64,000 nt of DNA from Morella rubra (Eukaryota; Streptophyta; Magnoliopsida; Fagales; Myricaceae). The stretch lies in NCBI GenBank assembly GCA_003952965.2, contig CM025851.1, forward strand, positions 35,848,158-35,912,157. Direction: 5' to 3'. Both the position numbers and the translations under genes were made by a program. Below, in pieces: positions 1-11,113 of the stretch (positions are counted from its first letter, which is position 1; each line of letters starts with the position of its first letter). The notes under the pieces were generated by a model that saw only the letters and a list, made by a program, of their open reading frames with translations, was not told where the DNA came from and did no database searches.

Positions 1-321
1 TTATACCTAACTATTTGTAGACGACAGAAGAAAGTTTAGAGATAAACAGTAGAAGATGCAGATGACTCAGAGAAGAAAAATGAAGGTTTGGTCGCCCATC
101 AAAGAATTCCGTGAACTTGGACGTTTCATTTTGTACATGGCTGTTCATTAATCATATAATTGTTCTCTCTCACTTCGAGAGGTGGACGTGTCTATCCTCA
201 TTAAGCTTCACATCTTTCGAGCTCCGCGTGAAAAGAGCACTGTCAAGCTCCCGACCAGCACCCACGTGAAGTGCCTTCCTCCTGAGTTAATCAGTGCGTA
301 TCTCCCCACTTTAACAGCTTC
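1..321. repeat. Shortened direct copy of 4725-5150
   Basis: These 321 bases align end to end with 4725-5150 (426 bases). About ten blocks present there are missing here: roughly 14, 12, 1, 6, 1, 17, 5, 32, 11 and 6 bases, which sum to the full 105-base difference. At most about two substitutions are seen. The copy ends exactly where the broken aspartic protease begins, at 321/322. The same block lies upstream of the TCP gene, so the copy is displaced promoter or leader DNA or an assembly product. The alignment was made by eye. Confidence 0.9.
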
Positions 322-335
322 AATGACGGAGTAAA

Positions 336-1275
336 CTAGTGTTTTGACGACCAGACTGAGGGGTCGATCGGCAACTTTTCATGGTTCACAGAGACGGTCT
401 GGATCCCAATGTAGTAAAATGAGGGGTTCAGAGGATTCGTCTGCAAGGGAGTGAAGCTCATTTTCGAGGTTTTACGAACGACGTCGTTCCCGATCGACAA
501 AAAGCTCGTTGGGGGTGGAGATATGGTGTAGTCCCGGAGGCAGTACGAGAACTTGTTACCAAATCGACGGCCCAATTGCGAGGAGAACGAAATGGGTCCT
601 CTGCCCATTAGCCCCATTGAAGCTTGCGCCGGTAACACTTGGCCCCGATATCCGAAATCCGCACCCGAAGGCCACGTTCTTCAGCCTGGCTTCTCTTCCG
701 GAGCTGGTCTGCAATGTCGTGGTTTCTTTAGAGAAGAAGCCGCTGGTAACGGATCCGTCTATGTAGGAGTACTCGTAGAGACAGGGAGTGTGAACACGGC
801 GCGTGCGGTTACAGTGAGAATGCGGCGGGTTGGGGACGAGTCGGCAGGACGAGTCAAAGCAATGGTGGAGGGAGAAGGTGGAGGATTGACGCGCGAGGAA
901 AGCAGTGGCGCGGGTGTTGGAGCAGTTGGTTTTGCAGGCGGAGCACTTGACCCAGACGAGATCGCTGCCGGTGTCGGCGACGAGAAGGAGGGTTTGGGGA
1001 GGGGTGCCAAAGCGTAGGGACACGAAGTACTGGCCGGAGCCCGAGGAGGCGCCGGAGACTACTGGGGACTTGATGGTTTCGCTGTTGTGGAGGACGGAGA
1101 GGCGGTAGGCGTCGTACGAAAGAACTTCGGTAGGGGAAGCGAATGGGTTGTTGCGAAGCAACGGTAGTTTCAAGTACTCCGTGGTGGTTGTGTTTTGGGA
1201 GCGGCAGAGATCTGTGAAGGTGAAGAGGAGGAGGGGGAGGACTAGGAGGGCGTAGAGTGGGGACATCGACACCAT
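336..1275 (-). pseudogene. Nepenthesin-type aspartic protease, truncated and frameshifted
   Basis: This is the N-terminal part of a plant A1 (pepsin-like) aspartic protease, a secreted or vacuolar endopeptidase family. The chosen ATG (1275-1273) starts a hydrophobic signal peptide (residues about 4-25). A propeptide-like stretch follows. The first catalytic motif DTGSDLVWVKC is at residues 101-111, a cysteine-rich nepenthesin insert at about 111-145, and a flap-like YIDGSVTSGF at about 151-160. After GASFNGANG (residue 224) the frame breaks. The next piece, with GRGPISFSSQLGRRFGNKFSYCL and YYIGIQTVSV, reads in another frame, so some bases of the usual GLGRGP segment are missing near 605-620. 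The frame then stops at 336, before the second catalytic DSGT motif, next to the duplicated block 1-321. Complete family members have about 430-480 residues. It is a pseudogene or a broken assembly; the family assignment is firm. Confidence 0.85.
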
Positions 1276-4200
1276 TGTTTTGTGTTGTGTGTGTGTGAAG
1301 AGAGACAGAGAGACAGAAGGAGCCAATAAGTGCAAAAGAGATAGAAAGCTGGAAAGGCCGTAGTATATAAAACGCATGTGGTGGGTTTTTTGTGTTTCTC
1401 GTTTTATGACTATTTCTGTACGGATCTTTTGCGTTTGGTTAGTGGTTACCACTCCAAAGAGAAAGTGCACTCTGGGAGGGAAAAGGTGCTGACCTGGGGA
1501 CACTGTTTTGCAGGTCCTGTGGAGTCTTTTAATATAAGTTCAAAGCTTTGCATTAGATATGATCAGTATCCAATGATTCCGTTGCGCCCACTAATTCCTT
1601 GCCACATATGTGATATGCCATAAAATATAAAGATATGAATTTGGTGCACATGAGGCGACAAAACTTATTGGTTTTACTTTTTAGTGTCATGTTCTGTAAT
1701 TGTCGTTTACTTCCAAAGAGATAAAAAATATCTCAACTGGTTCTTGTCCGTAGTGAAGGTTCGCCCCAGCCCAACCACACGACAATTGGGCTTTTGTGAT
1801 CACTGTCGGCCAGCTTCAATAAAGTAGGCTCAATGTAGGAGGCGTTTGTTTGTTTAATTTTTTGAGCCTATCACCTCATCAATAAATTTTAACATTCAAA
1901 ATTCTTAAAATTTTAAAAATATCTTTAAAATTTTGATAAACAAATGTCTCTATTGTCTGTTTGTGCTGCATGATTGGTACTCTAGGTCTAAATAGCTAAG
2001 ATTTTATAGAATTTCCGGCGGCAGTGAAGACTGTTACTACGGGAATTTTTTTGACTTTCAGCAAATTGAAACGAATATTCCAGTTAGCCTGCCCCCATGC
2101 TCATATCTGCAACCATATGACTGATCGGACAGATGAATCCAGTTTTGAATATAGATCTCACCGACTCGCAGTCAACAGCAATGAGACGATTAACAGCATG
2201 TGCTATTTCAGGCATCTTCCCCATGGCTAGCTCTAAAATGTTTAGATTTTTTTCTTTTATTTTTTAAAGCTAAATGACAGGAAGAAGTATGGGAGTAGAT
2301 CAGGGAAGCACGTGATTGGAGAGACAGGTTTAAGGAGGGGATTTAGCTCATACATTTATATCAAAAGGGGGGAAAAGATATTGGATCTAGATTTACAGAA
2401 AACACAAAAATGCAAAGACGTTGAATGTTCGTGTATATCCAAATATATAGAAAAATAATGCATGTAGGACTGATCATCTCGTGCAGTCTTTGTTCGAAGT
2501 TGAATTATTGATCAGTTTGTGGTGGTGAATAATTAACCTCAACGGAGTAAACTAGTACTTGATCTTATATATTCATGCCTGAATCGAGTTAATTTCAAGT
2601 GTCACATGCAATTAAGTCATGTCTATTAATTGTCTATATTCAACCAATCATACCCAGGATTTAATTGTCTCACTCACTCTGGACACTGTCGGGAATTCAC
2701 CAAAATTTATGCATTGATCGTTGCCTGGTTGGTGACACTTAATGTTGCGAGAGAGGGCAAACCCTAGCGTCCAAATTACCTCGTTTCGGCAATGATTTTT
2801 GCTCTTTAATGGAATTTCGTTTGAAAAAACTTCACCGAATTATTCCCGATAGATAAACATTGGAGAGATATCTAGATAGACAAACTGTGAAAGCTGCTTT
2901 TCACATCTTAACTTCACTGTGACACAACAACAGCAATATACGAGGGTTTCTAAATGATACTGCGCATGCTTTTCATGACTCTGTAATCTTGCCGGATCTC
3001 TTATAACTTTTCCTCAAATCTCGGGCAAGCCGACAAGGTTGTATATGTTATTTGGCCGTGAACATGCAACGCTTCATATCTGTAGGAATTAAGTCCTCTG
3101 AGAAATGAAGAAATTCTTTTTCAAACTTCATATGGATACACTATTTTCCACAAGCAGAATACACACAAATTGAAAATAGCTATGAGTTTTCCATTATAAG
3201 TGAGGGTAGTAATAAATTTACAAGTTTATGTTCACTTTCTTAATTTTTTTTTTTTTAAAAAATCCTTTCCATGAGTGTACGTATCTCTCTCTTTTTTCTT
3301 TTGCTCTGTAATATTGAAGATACAATATTTTATAGCAATGCTCCTTGCCTTATACAGTTGGCACCTCCCAGTTTTAAGGATGAACAGCATCGTTATGTTT
3401 CAGTAACATTCCTTAGGAGGGCTAATCTGGCTGGATGACACGAAAATTAATCGGCAGAAAGAAAACTAGCATCGTAAAATCCCCAAAAAAGCAAATACCA
3501 AAGAGAAGAGAGTTTAATTCAAGAAGACTCTTCTCAGAGACTTAGAAAAAAAAAAGACTCTTCTAAGAGTCTCCTTCTCCAATTCCAATTTATTTATACA
3601 CTCTTCCCGCTTATATATTAGTGTTTTTCGGTTTTTTTCCCCCCTTCAACGGGAATAGGTATCTGGACGAGATTGTTCCGAAAGGACAAGCATCCAATAT
3701 CCATCTCTCATCTAGCCCATTTCCGAGTTTTCAATCTTAATTAGGTAGCCGCAGGCCTTGAGATAGTAGCTTGTACCTTCCTCTTGTTTAACAGCCGCAA
3801 CTTTCACAGTTGGATCCGCTCATTTACTGGAAATCCTGGCATTACCGATAGCTACCGTTCCTCTTTTCTTTAAATTCGTGTCGTGGATGTTAATCGACTT
3901 CCCAAACAAATCAAGTTCTGAAAGAGTAGTGGTCCTTGTCCTAATACTGCTAGCCTTGGATGAGGAGGAAGATATTTCATACGTAGTGAACAGTGTGCTT
4001 ACACATAAATCAACTGAAAGAGATGGATAACCTGCAAAAAGAAGACTCTTTCGTGTGGGCCATTGCCGTTAGATTCAAAATGACATTGAAGTACTGGTAT
4101 GAGGAAAAGCATGAAGATCAGATAGGGCTTGGACTAGGTCTCGTGACTCTGTACCTATGGTAATTCAGTCAAAAGAACAAGAAGACTTTATTCCATTCAG

Positions 4201-4724
4201 CGCTTTGCCGTATGCACAGCTATTTCTATTTTCACGAAAGATTTCGATTGGCCTTTTGGAATTTATTCCCAGGTGAAGGTTCAATGAAGACATATTATGT
4301 CCTCGACTGCTCCTGAGGACTATACTGATCATAACATAACTGGGATGTTGGATTATGAACCTTCTAATCTCTTCAGAGTAAGAAAAGAATGTCTCCTTGC
4401 AATTCTTGTTTGCTTTTCTTTCTCTCTGCGTGGTAAGGGGGATATTTGTGAGTGGATAGCGTGAATCAGAGGTTATCTAAGTCTAGTGGCCGGCATTTGG
4501 AAAGAGAAAATCGCACTACCATCTTGAACTTTAGAGGAGCTTTTTCATTTTGTGACGAAATCCATTTATGCACCCAATCCATGAAGCTATTCGATGACGT
4601 ATTTGGTATCAATTAAACTGTATTTACCTAGACGCAGGACACGGCAAAACCAACACATTAATTAGAGCTATATTCAACATCCACGTACCATATTCTGGGG
4701 ATTGGCCTTGGCTACTCACGTCAG
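1276..4724. other. Intergenic DNA between the protease relic and the TCP upstream region
   Basis: No coding region is supported. The first 200 bases or so hold the protease leader and promoter. A small palindromic MITE-like element lies at 1841-1948 and short poly-A/T tracts near 3247 and 3546. The rest is AT-rich without recognised structure. Confidence 0.5.
1841..1948. mobile_element. Small MITE-like inverted repeat
   Basis: The left end GGCGTTTGTTTGTTTAA pairs imperfectly with the reverse complement of the right end, GACATTTGTTTATCAAAA, around an AT-rich centre. No clear target-site duplication was found, so the class is uncertain. Confidence 0.4.
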
Positions 4725-5150
4725 TTATACCTAACTATTTGTAGACGACAACAAAACGCGTTTTGAAGAAAGTTTAGAGATAAACAGTAGAAGATGCAGA
4801 TGAATTATGAACGCAGTCAGAGAAGAAAAATGAAGGTTTGGTCGCCCAGTCAAAGAATTCCGAGGCGGTGAACTTGGACGTTTCATTTTGTACATGGCTG
4901 TTCGATTAATCATATAATTGTTCTCTCTCACTTCCTCCTTTCTAGGGTTCCTAGAGGTGGACGTGTCTATCCTCATTAAGCTTCACATAATAGCTTTCGA
5001 GCTCCGCGTCTCTCTTTCTCCCTCCATCTCTCTCTCTTACTGAAAAGAGCAGGAAAAGGTTGCTGTCAAGCTCCCGACCAGCACCCACGTGAAGTGCCTT
5101 CCTCCTGAGTTGTGCTTAATCAGTGCGTATCTCCCCACTTTAACAGCTTC
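4725..5150. repeat. Full-length partner of the block at 1-321
   Basis: This is the longer copy of the duplicated block. It carries all ten segments missing from 1-321, including the palindromic core AAAACGCGTTTT near 4753 and a 32-base CT-rich run near 5009. It lies 470-890 bases upstream of the TCP start codon. It is therefore probably the original copy, part of that gene's upstream region. Confidence 0.9.
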
Positions 5151-5617
5151 CCTGCGTATCCATGACCTATATTTCGTATTCATTCACTCCTACAGTCCCA
5201 CTACCTCGCTATCCCATTACCTCTCTCTCTCTCTCTCTCTCTCGGTCGAAGATGCACCACACTTCACTTTTTTGCAATAAAAGTTCAAGGTGAAGGAAAA
5301 GTATTCTGTCAGCAGCTATAACCCTCATTTTCAGTATATATCTTTTGGTCTTCTTCCCTCTTACTTACCCAAAAGAGTCTTCTTCCATCTTCAAGCCATC
5401 ACCCCCTACCTCATTAGGTAAGCAGACCCAGTATTCTTCACTAGGAAATTAATTACCTATTCCAAGCTCCACCATAGCATATATTTTCAAATAGCTAGGA
5501 AAATTGATTGCCATCCTCTCCTTGTTCCTCCTATAGTTTTTTGTTTATTTTGTCAACGCTAGTTTTGAATTACACATCACCCAGTAATCTCCAAAAGCTT
5601 AGGCTGCGCTAGAGGCC
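5151..5617 (+). promoter_or_regulatory. Proximal promoter and leader of the TCP gene
   Basis: A (CT)n microsatellite lies at about 5219-5243. A TATA-like GTATATATC lies near 5333-5342, about 280 bases before the start codon. The transcription start is not visible, and a leader intron cannot be excluded. CT-rich leaders close to start codons are common in plants. Confidence 0.4.
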
Positions 5618-7084
5618 ATGTTTCCTTGGAGCGGCGGTCACAGCCCTTTTACATACACTAGCCAGTCCGTCTTGGAGGAGCCGTTTGCAAATGATGAAAA
5701 GCCTAGCTCAGGACAGGAAGAACATCCCTCTTCTTATTCACGCATGTCAGCACCTTTTTTTGAGGATGATGAACTATTTTTGAGCCACTTTCTTTCACAA
5801 CAGAAGCTCTTTGTTTCCGGCACTTGCCAAGCCGATACTGAAAATAGTGTTGTGGGTTCAAACAAGGCAACAGACAGCAAAAAGGAGACGAGCAGCAACT
5901 CTGCGGCCAAGCAGATTCCTTCGAAAAGAGCACTGCCAAACAAGAAAGGTAATGGTGGCGCAAAACAGACAGTTCCCAGGAAGAGAGCAGGGAAGAAGGA
6001 CAGGCACAGCAAGATCTGCACGGCTCAAGGCCCAAGAGACCGCAGAATGAGGTTGTCCCTGCAGATTGCCCGCAAGTTCTTTGATCTCCAAGATATGTTG
6101 GGTTTTGATAAAGCAAGCAAAACTATCGAGTGGCTGTTTTCTAAGTCGAAGACCGCAATCAAAGAACTCACAGAGAGTATCTCACAAGTGAAGCAAAGTT
6201 GCAGTGACGGTGCTAAGAGTGTGTCAGTTACATCCGATAGTGAGGTGGTTTCAGAAGATGTCGAGATTGCGGCCGACGGAGACCAAATGGACTTTGCTGC
6301 AAATATTGGAATTTTCAATCGCATAGCCAAAGGGAAACCCAACAGAAAGCTACATACAGTTGCAAGGGATTCCAGGGACAAGGCGAGAGCAAGAGCGAGG
6401 GAGAGAACTAAGGAAAAATTGATGATCAGGGGTACTGAGAAATCAAAACGGATTTCGGAAGGCGCAAGCCCTAACAATTTGGGAGAATTATGGTCTTCTG
6501 TCCCCCTCGACACTGGAATCGTCACAAGCTTACGCAGCCATGAAATAAAATCTTCTCTGAAAATGGTGGCTGAAGTCGAAGAGCCTATGGATCACTTGCT
6601 AGAAAATCGAGTCGATTATGCAAGCATTAGTGAGAAATTTTTGGGCATCATGGGTGCACCAAACTCATCTTTGATCTCTAATTACTCCAACACTGTTGCA
6701 CCGTCAAGTGGGGGAAACTCTGAAGAAGATTTTCCAGGATTTCCTGTAAATTGGAACAATAACACTGCTGATACGCATTCGTTTTGCTCAACGACGACAG
6801 ACATGAAGCCATCCAGAGGTAATGTTCAAGTCAAAATCCCCGGTGCAATTCCCATCGGTAGCTCAAAATCCCAAGAACTGAAGTCGATTTTCATGAGCAC
6901 CTACAATGCCCAAGAACAGATGCTTAATTCAATTTTCATGACCACCCCAAACACCCAAGAGAAAAACCCCGGTTCAATTTTCATTACCTCCTCCAATTCT
7001 CAACAGCAAAACCCTAGTTCAAACTTTTTGTCCACCTCAAATAACTATTTGCAATCGCATTTTCTTGAGAATTACTTCTATTGA
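5618..7084 (+). CDS. CYC/TB1-class (class II) TCP transcription factor
   Basis: The 488-residue uninterrupted frame encodes a nuclear DNA-binding factor. The TCP basic helix-loop-helix domain spans residues about 126-186: [20 protein letters not shown] is the basic region, and the helices carry [20 protein letters not shown]. The arginine-rich R domain is at 250-271 ([20 protein letters not shown]), which places the protein in the CYC/TB1 clade of class II. Between them, [13 protein letters not shown] (205-217) lies where the clade's ECE motif normally sits, and its cysteine is missing. The C-terminus has 15-residue repeats (422-481). Clade members control axillary bud outgrowth (BRC1/TB1) or floral symmetry (CYC). 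Assignment to a subclade is not certain, so no symbol is given. The ATG at 5618 opens the frame in good context (GGCCATGTT) and no upstream in-frame extension is seen. Confidence 0.93.
   Translation: MFPWSGGHSPFTYTSQSVLEEPFANDEKPSSGQEEHPSSYSRMSAPFFEDDELFLSHFLSQQKLFVSGTCQADTENSVVGSNKATDSKKETSSNSAAKQIPSKRALPNKKGNGGAKQTVPRKRAGKKDRHSKICTAQGPRDRRMRLSLQIARKFFDLQDMLGFDKASKTIEWLFSKSKTAIKELTESISQVKQSCSDGAKSVSVTSDSEVVSEDVEIAADGDQMDFAANIGIFNRIAKGKPNRKLHTVARDSRDKARARARERTKEKLMIRGTEKSKRISEGASPNNLGELWSSVPLDTGIVTSLRSHEIKSSLKMVAEVEEPMDHLLENRVDYASISEKFLGIMGAPNSSLISNYSNTVAPSSGGNSEEDFPGFPVNWNNNTADTHSFCSTTTDMKPSRGNVQVKIPGAIPIGSSKSQELKSIFMSTYNAQEQMLNSIFMTTPNTQEKNPGSIFITSSNSQQQNPSSNFLSTSNNYLQSHFLENYFY
6881..7060 (+). 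repeat. 45-bp coding minisatellite in the TCP C-terminus
   Basis: Four in-frame units of 45 bases start at 6881, 6926, 6971 and 7016. They encode [45 protein letters not shown] and a decayed [10 protein letters not shown] unit. Units differ mostly by substitution and keep the frame, so copy number could change without breaking the protein. Confidence 0.85.
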
Positions 7085-8230
7085 AATTTTATGGTGAGTG
7101 AAGAATTGTCGTTGATGTTGAGGTGCTCATTTTCAGCGAACGACCAATATATGTGTGCTCCCCAAGACACAAAGAAAACATGTGTGCTCTATAAGCCGTC
7201 TTCAACTCCCATATCATGTCCCAAGGAATTGTTTGCAGACCGGTGAAACTATGACATATTGTTATATTTCTTTGTGGAGAATTTGTAAGAGTTAGGCGTT
7301 TTGTTTTCTCCAAAATCATTATATTGAATGCATGGTTTAATCATAATATATGAACTTCCCTGTTATGACACGGCTGTCTACTTTTATTTCAAAAGCTGGA
7401 CATGACTCTTATATTACAGCAGCATTTTGCATTAGAAATTGAAAACCAAATTGGAATTCGAGAAGGTACAAGAAAAAACTTCAATCGACCGATATAAAAC
7501 CAGCTTTGAGGTAATTCTTTCATACATATTGTAAGGAGACATGCATCGATCTTCAGTCACTAGACATTTGCATGCATCTTCTGTTTCTAATTATACGTAG
7601 ATCCCACCTTTGCCTTTTAAGCCTCTATCAGTCCAGGTTACATCTATATATAATGATGAAAAAAGTTGATTAAAACAAAACAGAAAAAGTTAGATATATT
7701 GCCTGTATGAATGTCTGATCAAGAAAACTGACCTATGTTCGTAACGCGTTATTCATCATCTGAATGTTGGAGCAAAATTTTGAATTGTAAAGAGAAGGAA
7801 AAACTAAAAAGAAAGAAAGATAAACCTAGACAAGGCTACTGGTGTGAGATTTGTTGTAAATAGAGCACTATGATCAGAACCTATGGGCTGTTGTGGTCTG
7901 TGGTACTGCAGCAGATCTAGATTATCTGTACATTGGGGTATACACTTTTTTTGGGACCCTGTGCTCTTGAACCGCATGTAGGGCATTGCCCATTACCTGT
8001 ACATTTTTTTATTACAAACACAATTAATTACCAATTACCTAAAAAAGGGCTAGTACTGGTTTGGAGCTCTAGCTGCTGCCTCTGAAAATTGTTTTGCCCA
8101 AGATCTGTTCTCTGTCTAAAGATGTTTCAGAAATGTAGATGTGCAAAATTTCATGTTCTTTTCCATTATTTTTTCTATCATTGTCTATAAAGCCATGGAT
8201 ATATATGACAGTTATCTTGAAACAAATGCA

Positions 8231-8412
8231 TCTTGGAATATGATATCACTGCCTCACAGCTTAAAGATCAGGAATGTGATCAGCTCAAATTGATACTATA
8301 ATCTTCCAGTACAGGATCAAGCCTCTTGGAATATGATATCACTGCCTCACAGCTTAAAGAGGAATGTGGTCAGCTCAACTTGATGCCATAATCTTCCAGT
8401 ACGGAATCAGGA
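8231..8412. repeat. 93-bp tandem duplication
   Basis: Two adjacent units start at 8231 and 8324 with the shared opening TCTTGGAATATGATATCACT. They differ by scattered substitutions and a short deletion, as expected for an ordinary older tandem duplication. Confidence 0.85.
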
Positions 8413-11040
8413 GTTGCAAGAGAACCACAAGGTCATCACGTGCATATGCTTTCAGACATCCAGATACGTAGAAAAATTAACCATATCTATTTTAAACTCA
8501 CAAATTCCAATAAATCAACAAAGAGCTGGTAAATCAAAACGTTTTATGTATGTTTGAGAATGGAATAAGATTTAAGATTCGTATTAATTCTCTATGTATA
8601 CTTAGAAGTGCACTTTCAAGAGCACCAACGGACTCTCTGTGGGCATACTGCAAAGATCACCGTACACAAGAGCACTAGAGTCAACAAGAGAGTACAATTT
8701 CCCGAAGATGAAGCAGCCATTTAAACAAGGAGAAATGTAGCTAAACCTGAAGTCAGAATCTGTATCTATGTTTCTTTAATAAATGGATGAAAAATAAATC
8801 TCATGCAGTCCCCAGTTAAGTAACTGGCAGGCCTTCTTATGACTAACAATGTCATGGATGCATCAGTTGTAAGGTGCTATTCAAGTTTATTTTGCGTTGT
8901 GGGGTGTTTGTTCAATGGAAAACCTTCAGTTGATCATGTTCTTTCCTCTAGTAGTACTGCTCTTCTGCAATATCTTAATTCGCATAGACGACAGAGAAAA
9001 AGCCTATCCTATACTCTCCATATGCATGCTAATATATAGTTTACGTTAATTTGCCTGTTTAAGATCATCAAGAACCCCAGAACAATAGATTCTTGTCCAA
9101 GTAGGCATGGAATAATAATGCTCCATCACAGAAGGGCAAGACTACTGAAAGGGATCGATAGTGAAATTCCCTTCAAGGAGTAAATCAAGCATAGAGATTA
9201 TCTCTTTTCTTTTCTTTTTTCTTTTTTGATGAAGAACAATCATCTGTTAGAGTTGGCAAGGGAAAGATATTGATCCCTCGGATTTTTCTAGGAACCCTTT
9301 CGGTTTTCAACATTTTTGATCATGACCATATGCAGATCATTTTTTTTTCTTGTTCATGGGCATGCATTGTACTAGTCATTTCTTGTATAGAGTACATATT
9401 TGAAAGTAATTCATGCATTAAATGATTTCTGCTTGCCAACTTCCGTTTCGTTGGGTGCTGAATGATGCGAGTGGTGCATTTACAGAGCAATAGACAGTTA
9501 ATTTAGTGAGAGTTTTGATCTTATTCTCCCTGATTTCCAAGTCAAGTTTGCTCCCTTTAATTAGTCGGCGAAGCAAAGAAAAATCGGACTTAATGTACAT
9601 AATTAAATATTGCTTCACGTCTATAATGAACTAAAAAAAAATGTTTCAGCAAACAAATAAGGAATCTAATAGACAATACATGCATGTACATGAATGAATT
9701 TGAAAGACTCACCATGCATGCTTCCTTTACGAAATATGAGTTTGCACTAGCAGCATTAAGCAGATCCAAGTGATGAAAGATTCTGTGTAGAAGGGAATTC
9801 AACATATGCACAAGAAGAACAGAAGGAGTACTCTTTAAGTATTGAAAAGTTGTCTTATATGTTAAGGGCTAAGACATACAATGCATGCAGTTGACTAACA
9901 CTTGAGTAATATATATATATAAAGGAGCTTCATTGAGAATTAGAATTAATGGCTTTGGTAGTGATAGCGGCTCTATTTTTTCAAGGAGTAAGAATCAAAT
10001 CTTATAGTGGCAAGCTCAATGGATGAAGTTAACCCACTTGGTGAGGGTTGGTGCATCCTAGTTGTAACAACAAAAATCTCACATGAACCGGGAAAATGAG
10101 AATGCATGACCCCCAAGGAGCTTAAGAGTACTGAAATCTCACATTGGATACTTAACCGGTGAGATTGATCTTTATATATAACGGCTTCAAAGAGTTTTAA
10201 AATTAAGTACTTAACTGCTTGATTAGTCCTTTTAGAGCACTTAGCTGCCGACTTAGAGATGTAAAGCTGAAACAAAATTGGTTGGCTTTTGGCAATGAAG
10301 TCCTTGCTTCTCTATGCTTTCGTTGCCCGCTCTGTCCTTGGGTACTGAAGCTTGCTTCTTATTCTTGAAATTAGTTTAGACCCTAAAAAGCTACATGTAT
10401 ATGGATGAAGTATTATGCGTAAATGGAGCCTGTCCATCTAAAATAGGTTCCTCTGCACAGAAGATATAATTAATTGATAAGCACAGTTTGCTGCTTTAAT
10501 GTGATCCTCTAATATTGTAGAACAGACATAGGTATAGCTTACGGGAACAGGAATGACTAAAAGAGACTTCCCTAGAGACAAACTCTGGCAGGAGTTTTAG
10601 TGATATTAGTGTTACTGTTTCTGTTTAATAACACTGACAAAGGGGTAGCTTTCTTTTATTGAGGCAAGTGATTTGCTAAAGTTTTCCATCAGTTGTGAGT
10701 ACCAAATTTCATATCGTAGAGACAACCAAAAAAAAAGTACCGGATTTCACAAGTTGCAATTCCATCCTTAGACACTCTTGATGTCTAAAGTATACATATT
10801 GATTAGGGTTTTGATTGCTGTACCGGACCTTCAAGCCGATCAAGAAGGTACCTTGGCACCGTAGCAACATTCTATTTATGCACTAAACAACTAGGCAAGG
10901 ACCTGATGGACCGGCATGAGGAAGGATTTCCAATCTACAAGATACAACTTGAAAGATCTCGAAGCCTCAATAGCAATATTAAGACAAATGTGAAAGTTAA
11001 ATAACTTTAAGCATTTCACTTTGAGAGTTGAGATAAGATT

Positions 11041-11043
<3 letters not shown>

Positions 11044-11106
<63 letters not shown>

Positions 11107-11113
11107 ATATATT
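11044..11113. repeat. (AT)n microsatellite
   Basis: About 70 bases of nearly pure AT dinucleotide, with two TTA interruptions near the right end. Confidence 0.97.

Noticed and set aside
10130..10190. ATCTCACATTGG with a TATATA about 30 bases later, like a plant snRNA promoter
   Set aside because: The upstream element has two mismatches to RTCCCACATCG, and nothing resembling a U-snRNA follows. The inverted AATCTCAC/GTGAGATT suggests a repeat instead.
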